NCBI GenBank assembly: GCA_907163375.1
Contig: CAJQUW010007461.1
Location: forward strand, 284,177-348,176
Source: Prostheceraeus crozeri
Taxonomy: Eukaryota; Platyhelminthes; Polycladida; Euryleptidae
DNA length: 64,000 bases
Direction: 5' to 3'
Shown here: in pieces, positions 51,991-62,940 of the stretch
How positions within the stretch are numbered: the first letter of the stretch is position 1
Layout of the letters: each line of letters starts with the position of its first letter
Translations under genes and position numbers: made by a program
The notes under the pieces: generated by a model
Databases searched by the model: none
What the model was told of the DNA's origin: nothing
The model's input: only the letters and a program-made list of their open reading frames with translations

Positions 51991-54900
51991 ATTTGACGTG
52001 ATCAAATTGGTCTCGATCGTGCATTGAGCAGCGTTTAGCGTTAGAGCCCAAAACATCCCAATTCGCGTTAACACTGTGTTTTTCAAATGTTGAAATTTTT
52101 TTTCGCGATTGAGTTGCTACGGATGTAGATTTGACGTGATTCCAAATTGGTCTCAGATCTGCCATTGGAGCAGCGTTTAAGCTCGCTAGCAAAACATCCA
52201 ATTCGGCGTTACCTGTCGTTTATTCAAATGTTGAAATTTTTTTTCGCGATTGAGTGCCTCGGATGTAGAATTTGACGTGATTCCAAATTGTCTCAGATCT
52301 GCCATTGGAGCAGTCGTTTAGGCGAGCCCAAAATCAAATTCGCGTTAACACTGTGTTTATTCAAAATGTTGAAAATTTTTTTTTTCGCGATTGAATGCTA
52401 CGGATGTAGAATTTGAGTGATTCAATAGGTTGATGCATTGGAGCAGGTATAGACGTCGCGACAAAATCCAAATTGCGTTTAACTGTCGTTGTATTCAAAA
52501 TGTTGAAAATTTTTTTTTGCGATTGAGCTGCTAGGATGTAGAATTTGACGTGATTCCAAATTGGTCTCAGATCTGATTGGAGCAGCTAGGATTTAGAGCT
52601 AGAGCCAAAAATCAAATTGGCCGTTAACACTGTCGTTTATTCAAAAATGTTGAAATTTTTTTTCGCCGTGATTGAGTGCAGGATGTAGAATTGACGTGAT
52701 TCAATTGGTCTCAGATTGCATTGGAGAGGTTTAGCCGTAGAGCCAAAATCAAATTACGCGTTAACATGTGTTTATTCAAAATGTTGAAAATTTTTTTCGC
52801 CGATTGAATGCTACGGTATGTAGCATTGACGTGATTCAAATTGGTCTCAGATCTGCATTGAGAGTCGTTTAGCGCAGAGCCAAAACTCCAAATTCGCCGT
52901 TAACATGTCGTTTATTCAAAAATGTTGACATTTTTATTTAACGCGATTGGAGTGCCTACGGCTGTAGAAATTGCGTGATTCCACATTGGTTAGATCTGCC
53001 ATTAGGAGCAAGCTTCGTTTAGCCGCCTAGAGCCAAAACTCCCAAATCCGGTTAACATCTGTCGTTTTATACAAAAATGTTGAAAATTTTTTATCGCGAT
53101 TGAGTGTGGGAAGTAGAATAGACGCGATTACATAGGTTCAGATTGCCATTGGAGCAGTAGTTTAGACGCCTAGGAGCCAAAAAATCAACTTGCGGTTAAC
53201 ATGTGTTTATCAAAAAATGTAGAAAACTTATTATTCGCCGATCTGCGTGCTAGCGATGTAGGAGCATATGGACGCTGAATTCCAAATTGGTTCTCAGAAT
53301 TGCCATGGGAGCCAGGTATAGCGTAGAGCCAAAACATCACAATTGCCGTTAACCACTGTGTTTATCACAATGTTGAATTTTTTTTCGCGATTGAGTGCAC
53401 GGATGTAAGCATTTGAGTGATTCAAATCTGGTTGATTGCATTGGAGCAGTCGTTTAGCTTAGAGCCAAACATCCAAAATTTCGTTAAACTGAGTTTATTT
53501 CAAAAATGTTGAACATTTTTTTTTTCGCGATTGCACTGTAGGATGTAAGAGAATTGACGTGATTCCAATTTGTCTCAGATGTGCATTGGAGCAGCGTTTA
53601 GACGTAGCGCCAAAAACATCCAAATTCGCGTTTTAAATGTGTTTATTAAAAATGTTGAAATTTTTTTTCGCCGATTGAACTGCTGGAAGTAGCATTGGAC
53701 GTGATTCAAATTGGTTCAGATTGCCATTGGAGCAGTCGTTTAGGCAGGCACAATCAAATCGGTTACCATGAGTTTATTCAAAATGTGAAAATTTGTTTTG
53801 ACGATTGCAATGCTAGGAGTAGCTTTGAGTGCTTAATTGGTCTCAGATGTGCCATTGGAGCAGGTTAGCGTATGAGCCCAAAGATCAAAAATTGCGATAC
53901 ACTGTCGTTTATTCAAAATGTTGAAAAAATTTTTTTTCGCTGGATTGACGTGCTACGGTATGTAGAATTGACGCTGATCAAATCTGGTTCGATTGCATAT
54001 TGGCGCAGCGTTTAGCGCTAGGGTGCCAAAACATCCAAATTGACGTTACACCGTGTTTATTCAAAAATGTTGACATTTTTATGACGAATGCGATGCCTAC
54101 GGATTGTAGATTTGGCGCTGATTCCAATTCTGGTTCAGATCTGCATAGGAGAGTGTTTAGCGCAGAGCCATAACCATCCCAAATTCGGTTAACTGTAGTT
54201 CTTAAAAATGTTTTGAAACATTTTTATTCGCCGAAGTGAACTGCCTACGGATGTAGAATTTGATCGCTGGCTTCCTAAATTGGTCTCATGATCTGCCTAT
54301 GCGGGCAGCCGCTGAGACGCTAGAGCTCCAAAAATTCCCAACTTCGCCGTTAACACAGAACCCGCCTTTGATTCTCAAAAAATGTTGAAAGATTATGTTT
54401 TTCGCTGAGCTTGAACTGCCTACGGATCGTAGAATTTGACGCTGATACCAAATCTGGGTCTCATATCTGGCTTTCGAGAGCGAGGCCTTGGAGCGCGGTT
54501 AGACGGCTAAGAGCCCATATATCAAAATCCAAATTCGCCGTTAACATGTCGTTTATATCACACAATGTTGAAAGTTTTTTTTCGATCCCCGATGCTGATT
54601 ATGAACTGCCTACGGATGTAGGAATTTGACGCTGGATTCCAAAATTGAGTCTCAGGATGTGTCCTATTCTGGTGAGCAGCCGTTTAGGCCGATCAGAGTC
54701 CCATAAACATCCAACATTTTTTTCGCCGTTAACACTGTCGTTTATTTCAAAAAGTGTTGCAAGATTGTTTGTTCGCCGATTGAACTGCTCTACGGATGTA
54801 GATAGTGAATTTGACGCTGATTTCCAAATCTGGTCGCAGATGTGCCTACCTTTGGAGCGCGTTACCCGCTTAGACGTAGAGGTTGCCCAAAACATCCACC

Positions 54901-57900
54901 AAATTCACGCCGTTAACCACGTGTCGGTTTTAGTTCAAAAAAGTGTGAAATGTTTTTTTCGTCCGATTGAGTGCAGCTATACGGATGGTAGAATTTGACA
55001 CGCGTGATTCCTATATTGGTCAGATCTGCCATTGGCGAGGTCGGCAGTCGTTTTCGGCCGCCAGAGCCACAACAGCCGAAAATTCGCTGGTTAACACTGT
55101 TCGTTTATTCACAAATGTGTCGAATATTTATTTCGACGATTGAAACGCCTACGGATGTAGAAATTGATCGTTGATTCCAAATCTGGTTCGAGGCTGAGCC
55201 ATTGGAGTCGAGCCGTTTCTGTAGCTGCTCGAGCCAAAACGACTCCCAAATTCCGCGTTAATCACTGTGCGTTTATTCAGAGAAAATGTGGTGTGAACAT
55301 TTTTATTCGCCTGATTGAGCTGCCCTACGGAAGTAGCATTTGACGCTGCTTACCAAATCTAGGTCTCAGATCTGCCAGTGTCGCAGCCGTTTAGCCGCTC
55401 AGAGCCCAAAACAGTCCCAAAATTCGCCAGTTCATCACTGTCGTTTATTCCAAAATGTGGAAAATTTTTTTTCGGCCGATTGAACTGCCTACGGATTTTG
55501 GTAGCATGATTGACGCTGATGTCCAAATCTGGTGCTCAGATGTGCCTATGGGCGCAGTCGTTTCGCGCTAGAGCCAAACATCCCAAATTCGCCGTTAGAC
55601 ACTGTCGTGTATTCAAAAATGTTTTGAACATTATTTTTCGCGCGATTGAACTGCCTCGTGATGTAGAATTGACGCTGATTCCAATCTGGTCTCAGATCTG
55701 CCATGTGGAGCAGCCACGTTTAGTCGCTAGAGCCAAACATCCCAAATTCGCCGTGTTATACACTGTCGTTTATTCAAAAATGTTGAACTTTTTTTTTTCG
55801 CCGATTGAACGCCTACGGATGTAGAATTTGACGTGATTGCCAAATCTGGTCTGCAGATCTGCCATGGGGAGCAGCCGTATGAGCCGCTAGAGCCCAATAC
55901 ACATCCCAAAATCGCCGTTTAACACGTGTCGATTTATTCGATAAAATGTTGAAAGTGTTTTTTTCGCCGAATGCATTGCCTACGCGATGTATGAATTTGA
56001 CGCCTGAAGCCAAGATCTCTGGTCTCCGGATGTGCGATTGGAGCAGCCTGCTTGAGACGCTAGATTGCCCATACTACATCCCGCAAACATTCGCCGTGTA
56101 AACACTGGTGCGTTTGATTCAAAAATGTTGGAAATTTTGTGTTGCGCGATGTGAACTGAGACTCTAGGATGTGTCAGGATTATGAGGCGCTGCGAGTACA
56201 GAATCTGGTCGCAAGATTGCCGCATTGGAGCATGTACACGCTTATGAGGGCATAGAGCCAAAACACTCCCGAAAATTTCGCCGTTCATAACACCTGTCGT
56301 GGTTGTTCAAAATGGTTGACAAAAATTGTTGGTGCGCCCGCTACGATTGAATTTGACCTGACGGATGGTAGAATTTTGACGCTGTTCCAATTGGTTTAGC
56401 TGATGATTGCGCAGCGTTAGCCGCTAGGCAAAAACATAAACTCGCGATTACATGTTTATTCAAAAATGTTAGAAAATTTTTTATGCGCGATTGACTGTTC
56501 GGATGGTTAGGAATTTGACGTCTGATTCAAATTGGTTAGATTGCATTGGAGCAGGTTTAGGTGAAGCCAAACTCCCAAATTCGCGTTACACTGTCGTTTA
56601 TTTAAAAATGTTGCAAATTTTTTTTCGGTGCTTGATTTGCCTAGGATTTTAGGATTTGACCGTGAATAAATCTGGTTCAGATTGCCATTGGAGAGCGCTT
56701 AGACGATAGAGCCACACTCCAAATTCGCCGTTAACACTGTCGTGTTATTTTCAAAAAGGTTGAACATTTTTTTTTTCGCGATTGAATGCTGACGGATGTA
56801 GACTTTGACGTGATCTAAATCTGGTTAGATGTTGCCATTGGAGAGGCGTTTAGCGATAGAGCCCACAAAATCCAAATTCGCCGTTAACAATGTCGTTTAT
56901 TCAAAAATGTTGAAATTTTTTTTGCCGATTGAACTCCTTCGGAGTAGATTTGACGCTGAATTCCAAATTGGGTCTCAGAGTGATTGGAGCGGTTTGACGT
57001 AGAGCCAAAAATCAAATTGCGTTACACTGTCGTTTATTAAAAAATGTTGAAAATTTTTTTCGGCGATTGAAATGCCTACGGTTTAGAATTAGACGTGATT
57101 CAACTTTGTTAGATCGCCATTGGAGCAGTCGTTTAGCGAGAGCAAAACATCCAAATTCGCGTTAAAATGTGTTTATTAAACTGTTTGAAAATTTTTTTCG
57201 ACGGATTGAATGCTTAGGATGTAGACAAGCGCGCTTTCCAATTTGGTTCAGATCTGCCTTGGGCAGGTTTAGCGTGAGCAAAATTCCAATTCGCGTTAAC
57301 ATGTCGTTATATATCAAAAATGTTAAATTTTTTTTCGCGATTGGTTGCCTAGGATGTAGAATTTGGACGTGATTCAAAGTGGTCTCGATTCATAGGGAGC
57401 GATTTAGCGGTAGCGACAAATCAAATTCGCGTTAACCTGTGTTTATTCAAAATGTTGAAACTTTTTTTTCGCGATTGAATGCTCCGGCTGTAGAATTTGC
57501 GTGCACAAATTGGTTCAGTCTGATAGGAAGCAGTGGTTTACGCGCAGGAGCAAAACATCCATATTGCCGTTAACACTGTGTTTATTCAAAAAATGTTGAA
57601 AAATTTTTTTTCGACGCTTGAATGCCTCGGATGTAGATTTGACGTGATCAAATTGGTTGATGTAGCCATTGGAGAGGTATAGCGTAGCGCAAAAATCAAA
57701 TTTCGCCGTTAAACTGTCGATTATTACACAATGTAGCCAATTTTTTTTCGGCGATTGAGTTGCTAGGCTGTACGCAATTGACGAGATTCAAATTGGTATA
57801 GATCTGCCATAGGAGCAGCGTTTAGGATAGAGCAAAACAACCAAATTCGCGTTAACACTGTCGTTTATTAAAAATGTAGAAAATTTTTTTTTGCGATTGA

Positions 57901-57966
57901 GTTGTACGGATGTAGCATATAGAGCTGATTAAATTGGTTCGATTGATTGGAGGCCGTTTCGCGTAG

Positions 57967-58010
57967 ATCGAATGAAATCATCTGATGATCGCTGATGATT
58001 CCCTCCGCTT
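57967..58010 (+). repeat. HOR landmark 1a: monomer with ~44-bp insertion
   Basis: An extra segment lies between GCGTAG and GAGCAAAA. It contains AATGAAATCATCTGATGATC and ends in GATGATTCCCTCCGCTTGAG, in the slot where normal monomers read CTAGAGCCC. Confidence 0.8.
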
Positions 58011-58494
58011 GAGCAAAAATAAATTGCGGGGTTAAATCGTTATCAAAATGTTGACATTTTTTTACGGCGATTGAGTTGCTACGGCTGTAGCTCTTAGAGT
58101 GATTACATTGGTTCACTTGATTGGAGAGGCTTGACGCTAGAGCCACCAATTCAAAATTCGCCGTTAAACTGTGTGTATTCAACTGTTGAAAAATTTTAGG
58201 TTGAATGCTACGGATGGTAGAATTTGACGCCTGATCCAAATCTGGTTCGATTGATTGGAGCAGGTTCGACGTAGAGCAACATCAACTTGCGTTAAATGTC
58301 GTTTATTCAAAACTGATTGAAAATTATTTTGACCGGAATTTTGGAATGTACGGATGTGAATTTGAGCTGATTCCTAAATCTGGTCTCAGATTGCCAATGG
58401 GCAGTCGTTTAGCCGCCAGAGCCAAAAATCCAATTGCCGGTTAAAACTGTCGTTGATTCAAAAATGTTGACTTTTTTTTTTCGAGATTGACTGT

Positions 58495-58545
58495 GTCGGT
58501 GTAGCAGATTTGAGTTTGCCATCGCAGGAGCCCAAAATCCCCACA
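58495..58545 (+). repeat. HOR landmark 1b: shortened monomer
   Basis: The monomer passes from GATTTGAG to TTTGCCATCGCAGGAGCCC, omitting most of the region from GCTGATTCC to TTTAGACGC. Confidence 0.75.
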
Positions 58546-59954
58546 TTCGCGGTAAACATCGTTTATCAAAAATGTAGAAAATATTTTTTGCGTTGAGTTG
58601 TAGGATTGTAGATTGACGCTGATTCCAAATCTGGTCTAGTTGCCAATGGGAGCCGCTTCAGACGTTAGAGCCAAAACACCCAAATGCGTTAACACATGTC
58701 GTTTATAACAAAATGTAGGAACTGTTTTTGCGATTGAACTGCTCGGCTGTAGAATTTGACGAGATTCAAATTGGTCTCAGATCTGCCATTGGAGCAGGTT
58801 TTAGCCGTAGAGCAAAAACCATCAAATGGTTAACACTGTCGTTTATTCAAAATGTTGCACATTTATATTGCGATAGCTGTCGGAAGTTCGCCTTTGAGTG
58901 CTTCCCAATTGGTCTCAGATCTGCATTGGAGCAGTCGTTTTAGCGCAGAGCCAAAACATCCAAAATTGCGTTAACACTGTCGTTTATATCAACATGTAGA
59001 AAATTTTTTTTTCGGAGGATTGAAACTGCCTACGGATGTAGAATTTGACGTGATCCAACTTTGGTGTAGATTGCCATTGGAGCAGCCGTTCGCGCTAGCG
59101 CCCAAAATCCAAATTCGCGTTAACCATGTGTTTATTCAAAAAATGTTGAAAATTTTTTTTCGCGATTGAGTTGCTACGGATGTAGACTTGACGAGAATAA
59201 ACTTGGTTCGATTGTTGGAGCGCGTTTTAGCGCTAGAACCCAAAAAACATCCAATTCGCCGTTAACACTTGTCGTTATTCAAAAAATGTGAAAATGTTTT
59301 TTCGCGATTGAATGCTACGGATGTTACGAATTGACGCTGATTCAAATTGGTTCCAGATCTGCATTGGCGCAGCGTCAGCGTAGAGCCCAAAATCAAAAAA
59401 TTGCGATAACATGTCGTTTATTAAAAATGTTGCAAATTTTTTTTTCGGATTGATTTGCTAGGATGTAGATTGGACGTGATTCCAAATTGGTTCGATTGAT
59501 TGGCGCAGACGTTAGCCGCAGAGCAAAAAACCAAATTCGCCGTAACACTGTGTTTTTCAAACATGTTGAAAATTTTTTTTGACGATTGACTGTAGGAAGT
59601 CGCAATAGAGCTGATTCAAATTGGTTCGAAGTGCATTGGCGCAGCGTTTTATCGTAGAGCAAAACTCCAAATTCGCCGTTTTAACTCTGTCGTTTATTTC
59701 AAAATGTTGACAATTTTTTTTTGCGATTGAGTTGTAGGTGTCGAATTTGACGCTGATTCCAATCTGGTCTAGATCTGCATAGGCGCAGCCGTTTATGCGC
59801 TTGAGCCAAAACATCCCAAATTCGAGTTTACACTGAGGTTTATTCCAAAAAATGTAGAACATTTTTTTTGCCGATTTGAGTTGCTAGGATGTCGAATTAG
59901 ACGCTGTAATACAATTGGTCTAGATTGCCAATGGGAGCAGCAGTTTTAGCGTAG

Positions 59955-60001
59955 ACGAGCCATGAAATTCATCAGTGGCATCCGTGTGATTCCATCCGCT
60001 T
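59955..60001 (+). repeat. HOR landmark 2a: monomer with ~47-bp insertion
   Basis: Same slot as landmark 1a. It contains CATGAAATTCATCAGTGGC and GTGATTCCATCCGCTTGAGG, alignable to the other two copies. Confidence 0.8.
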
Positions 60002-60519
60002 GAGGCCAAAACATCCAAATTCGCGTTAACACTGTTTTATCCAAAATGTTGAAAATTTTTTACGCGATTGCGTTGCTGCGGATCGTAGCAATTTGACGTG
60101 ATTCCAAATGGTTAGATCTGCCTTGGAGAGGTCGCTTAGGAGCTAGAGCCAAAAATCCCAAAATTCGCGTTAACATGTGTTTATTCCAACAAATGTTGAA
60201 AATTTATTTTGCGAATTGAATGATAGATGTAGCAATTGACGCTGATTACAAATTGGTAAAGATTGCATTGGAGAGGTTCGACGCTAGGACACAACCTCCA
60301 AATTCGCCGTAACACTGTGTGAATTCAAAAATGTTGAACATTTTTTTTTTCTCACGTCCGATTGAAACTGGCCGACGGATGTAGAAATTTGAAGCCTGAT
60401 TCCAAATCTGGTCTCAGATCTGCCATTGGAGCAGCCGTTTAGCCGCAGAGCCAACACTCAAATTGCGTTAACACTGACGTTTATTCAAAATGTTGAAAAT
60501 TTTTTCGCGATTGACATGC

Positions 60520-60570
60520 TAGCTGTAGAATTGAGCTGCATCGTAGCGAAAAATCCCATAGCTGTTTAAC
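60520..60570 (+). repeat. HOR landmark 2b: shortened monomer
   Basis: It reads TAGAATTGAGCTGCATCGTA then GCGAAAAATCCC, with the same missing middle section as landmarks 1b and 3b. Confidence 0.72.
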
Positions 60571-61687
60571 ACTCGTTTATTCAAAATGTTGCCAATTTTT
60601 TTTTCGCGATGCTTTGCTCGGATGTGCCATTTCGTGAAAACTTGGTTCAGATCTGCCATTGGAGCAGGCTTAGCGTAGCGCAAAAAATCCAAATTGCGTT
60701 AAATGTCGTTTCTTCTCCAACTGTTGAAAAATTTTTTTTCGCGCTTGCACTGCTACGGATTGTAGCTTTGTCGGATTCACATTGGTCTAACACGAATGCC
60801 AATGGCGCAGCGTTATAGGCCGTCTAGAGCAAAAACCTCAAAGTCGGTTAACACTGTCGTTTATTCAAAAATGTTTAAAAACAACATTTTTTTTTCGGAT
60901 TGAATGCTTAGGATGTTAGAATTAGGTGCTAAAATTGGTCTATATTGATTGGAGAGTGTTTAGGCGCCAGAGCCACAACATCCAAATGCTGTTAACAGTC
61001 GTTTATTCACAAATGTTGCAAATTATATATTCGAGCATGAATGTAAGGATGTAGAAATAGACGTGATTCAAATTGGTCAGCTCTGCAATGGATAGCGTTT
61101 ATGTACGAGCCAAAAACATCCAAATTCGCGTTCCCTGTCCGTTTATTCAAAAAATGTTGACAATTTTTTTTCGGCTTGCGTTGCTACGGATGTCGAATTG
61201 ACGTGATTCCAAATTGGTCTAGATTCTGCATTGGAGCAGGTGTAGCGTAGAGCCATACAATCAAATTCGGTTAACACTGTCGTTATTCAAATTGTTGCAA
61301 AAATGACAACTTTTTTTTGCGATTGAGTTGCTAGGAATGTAGAATTGACGTGCTTCCAAATTTGTTCGATCTGCCATTGGAGCAGCCGTTTAGCGCTAGA
61401 GCCCAAAACATCCAAAATTGCCGTTAACACTGTCGTTTTATTAAAAATTGTTGAAATTTTTTTTCGCGATTGCACTGCTAGATGTAGAATTTGACGGGCT
61501 TCCAAATTGGTCCAGATTGCCATTGGGCAGAGTTTAGGCTAGAGCCCAAAAATCCCAATTCGCCGTTATCTCTGTCGTTTATTCAAAAAATGTTGCAATT
61601 TTATATGGATTGAGTTGCTCGGCTGTTAGAATTTGAGTCTGAGTCCAAATTTGGTTAGATCAGCATTGGAGCAGGTTTAGACGTTAG

Positions 61688-61732
61688 ATAGGACATGACA
61701 TTCCCTTGATGGCATTGCAGAGATTCCTGCTT
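61688..61732 (+). repeat. HOR landmark 3a: monomer with ~45-bp insertion
   Basis: Same slot as 1a and 2a. It contains ACATGACATTCCCTTGATGG and AGATTCCTGCTTGAG. Confidence 0.78.
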
Positions 61733-62229
61733 GAGCAAAACATCAAATTCGCGTTAAACCTGTTATTAAAAATGTTGAAAATTTTTTTTCGCCGTTGAGT
61801 TGCCTACGGAAGTAGCATTTGAGCTGATTCAAATTGGTCTCAGATTGCATTGGAGCAGCGATATCGCTAGAGCAAAACATCAAAATTTGCGTTAACACTG
61901 TCGTTTATTCAAAAATGGTTGAAATTTTTTTTCGCGATTGAACTGCTACGGTGTAGAATTTGAGGTGATTCAAATTGGCAACAGATCTGCATTGGAGCAG
62001 GGCTTAGGACGTCGAGCCAAAACATAAATTCGCCGTTAACCTGTCGTTTATTCACAAATGTTGAAATTTTTTTCGCGATTGAATGCTAGGCTGTAGAATT
62101 TGACGTGCTTCTCAAATTCTGGTCTCAGATTGCCAATTGGAGCAGTCGTTTAGCGAGAGAAAACATCCCAAATTCGCCGTAACATGTGTTTATTCAAAAA
62201 TGTTGACAATTTTTATTCGAGATTGCATG

Positions 62230-62275
62230 TAGGATGTAGAATTTGACGTTGCCCATCCGTTGAGCCCAAAAATCC
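62230..62275 (+). repeat. HOR landmark 3b: shortened monomer
   Basis: It reads TAGAATTTGACGTTGCCC then ATCCGTTGAGCCCAAAA. This is the clearest of the three short copies. Its CCCATCCG..TGAGCC joint resembles the end of the insertion in the 'a' landmarks. Confidence 0.78.
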
Positions 62276-62940
62276 CCATTCGCGTTAACATCGTTTATTC
62301 CAAAAATGTTGAAATTTTTATTTTCGCGATTGAGTGCCTACGGATGTAGACTTAGACGCTAGCATCAAATTGGTCACAGATAGCATTGGAGCATCCGCTT
62401 CGACGTAGGAGCCCATAATCAAATTCCGCCGTTAACACAGTCGTTTATTCAAAAATGTTGAAAATTTTTTTCGCCGATTGACCTGCTGGATGTAGAATTT
62501 GCGTGATTCCAAATCTGGTTAGATCTGCATTTGGCGAGCCGTTAGCGTAGCGCCCACCAACATCCAAAATCGCCGTAACACTGTGTTTCTTCAAAAAAGT
62601 TTGAAAATTTTTTCGCCGATTGAACTGTACGGATGTCGAAATTGACGCTGATCAAATCTGGTTCAGATTGCCATTGGAGCAGTTTTTAGCGCAGAGCCAA
62701 AAATCCAAATTCGCGTTAACACTGTGTTTAATCAAAATGTTGAATTTTTTTTCGACGATTGGAACTGTCTACGGGTAGAATTAGGGGACGTGATTCCAAA
62801 TTGGTCTCAGATTGCATTGGAGCAGGTTATAGCCGTAGAGCACACATTCAAATTGCGTTAACACTGTCGTGTATTCAAAAATGTGAAAGATTTTTTTTCG
62901 CGATTGAGTTGCTACGGATGTAGATGTGGACGCTGATTCA

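Larger units (their letters stand above)
57400..62400 (+). repeat. Higher-order repeat, ~1.7-2.0 kb period, three copies
   Basis: Two unusual monomer types recur together three times. One has an insertion of about 45 bp (57967, 59955, 61688). The other is shortened (near 58515, 60538, 62252) and lies about 550-590 bp after the insertion in each case. Successive insertions are 1988 and 1733 bp apart, and successive short monomers about 2020 and 1710 bp apart, or roughly 12 monomers. Independent noise would not place both landmarks in register, so this is genuine genomic structure. Confidence 0.8.
51991..62940 (+). repeat. Degraded satellite array, part 2 (C-depleted, shortened monomers)
   Basis: Monomers average about 140-145 bp because C residues are missing in a consistent way: CGCTGATTCC becomes CGTGATTCC, AATCTGG becomes AATTGG, GATCTGCC becomes GATTGC, CACTGTCG becomes CATGTG. 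Substitutions are mainly A-to-C (TAGAGC to TAGCGC, GGATG to GGCTG) and T-to-A (CATTGG to CATAGG, GTTGA to GTAGA). G is largely retained. The longest chance open frame (57868-58239, minus strand) is a satellite translation without recognisable domains. Confidence 0.88.

Noticed and set aside
57868-58239. A 123-codon open frame on the minus strand, and about forty similar shorter ones after 43.6 kb
   Set aside because: All are satellite monomers whose stops were removed by indels. They do not agree with each other in frame and have no recognisable motif.
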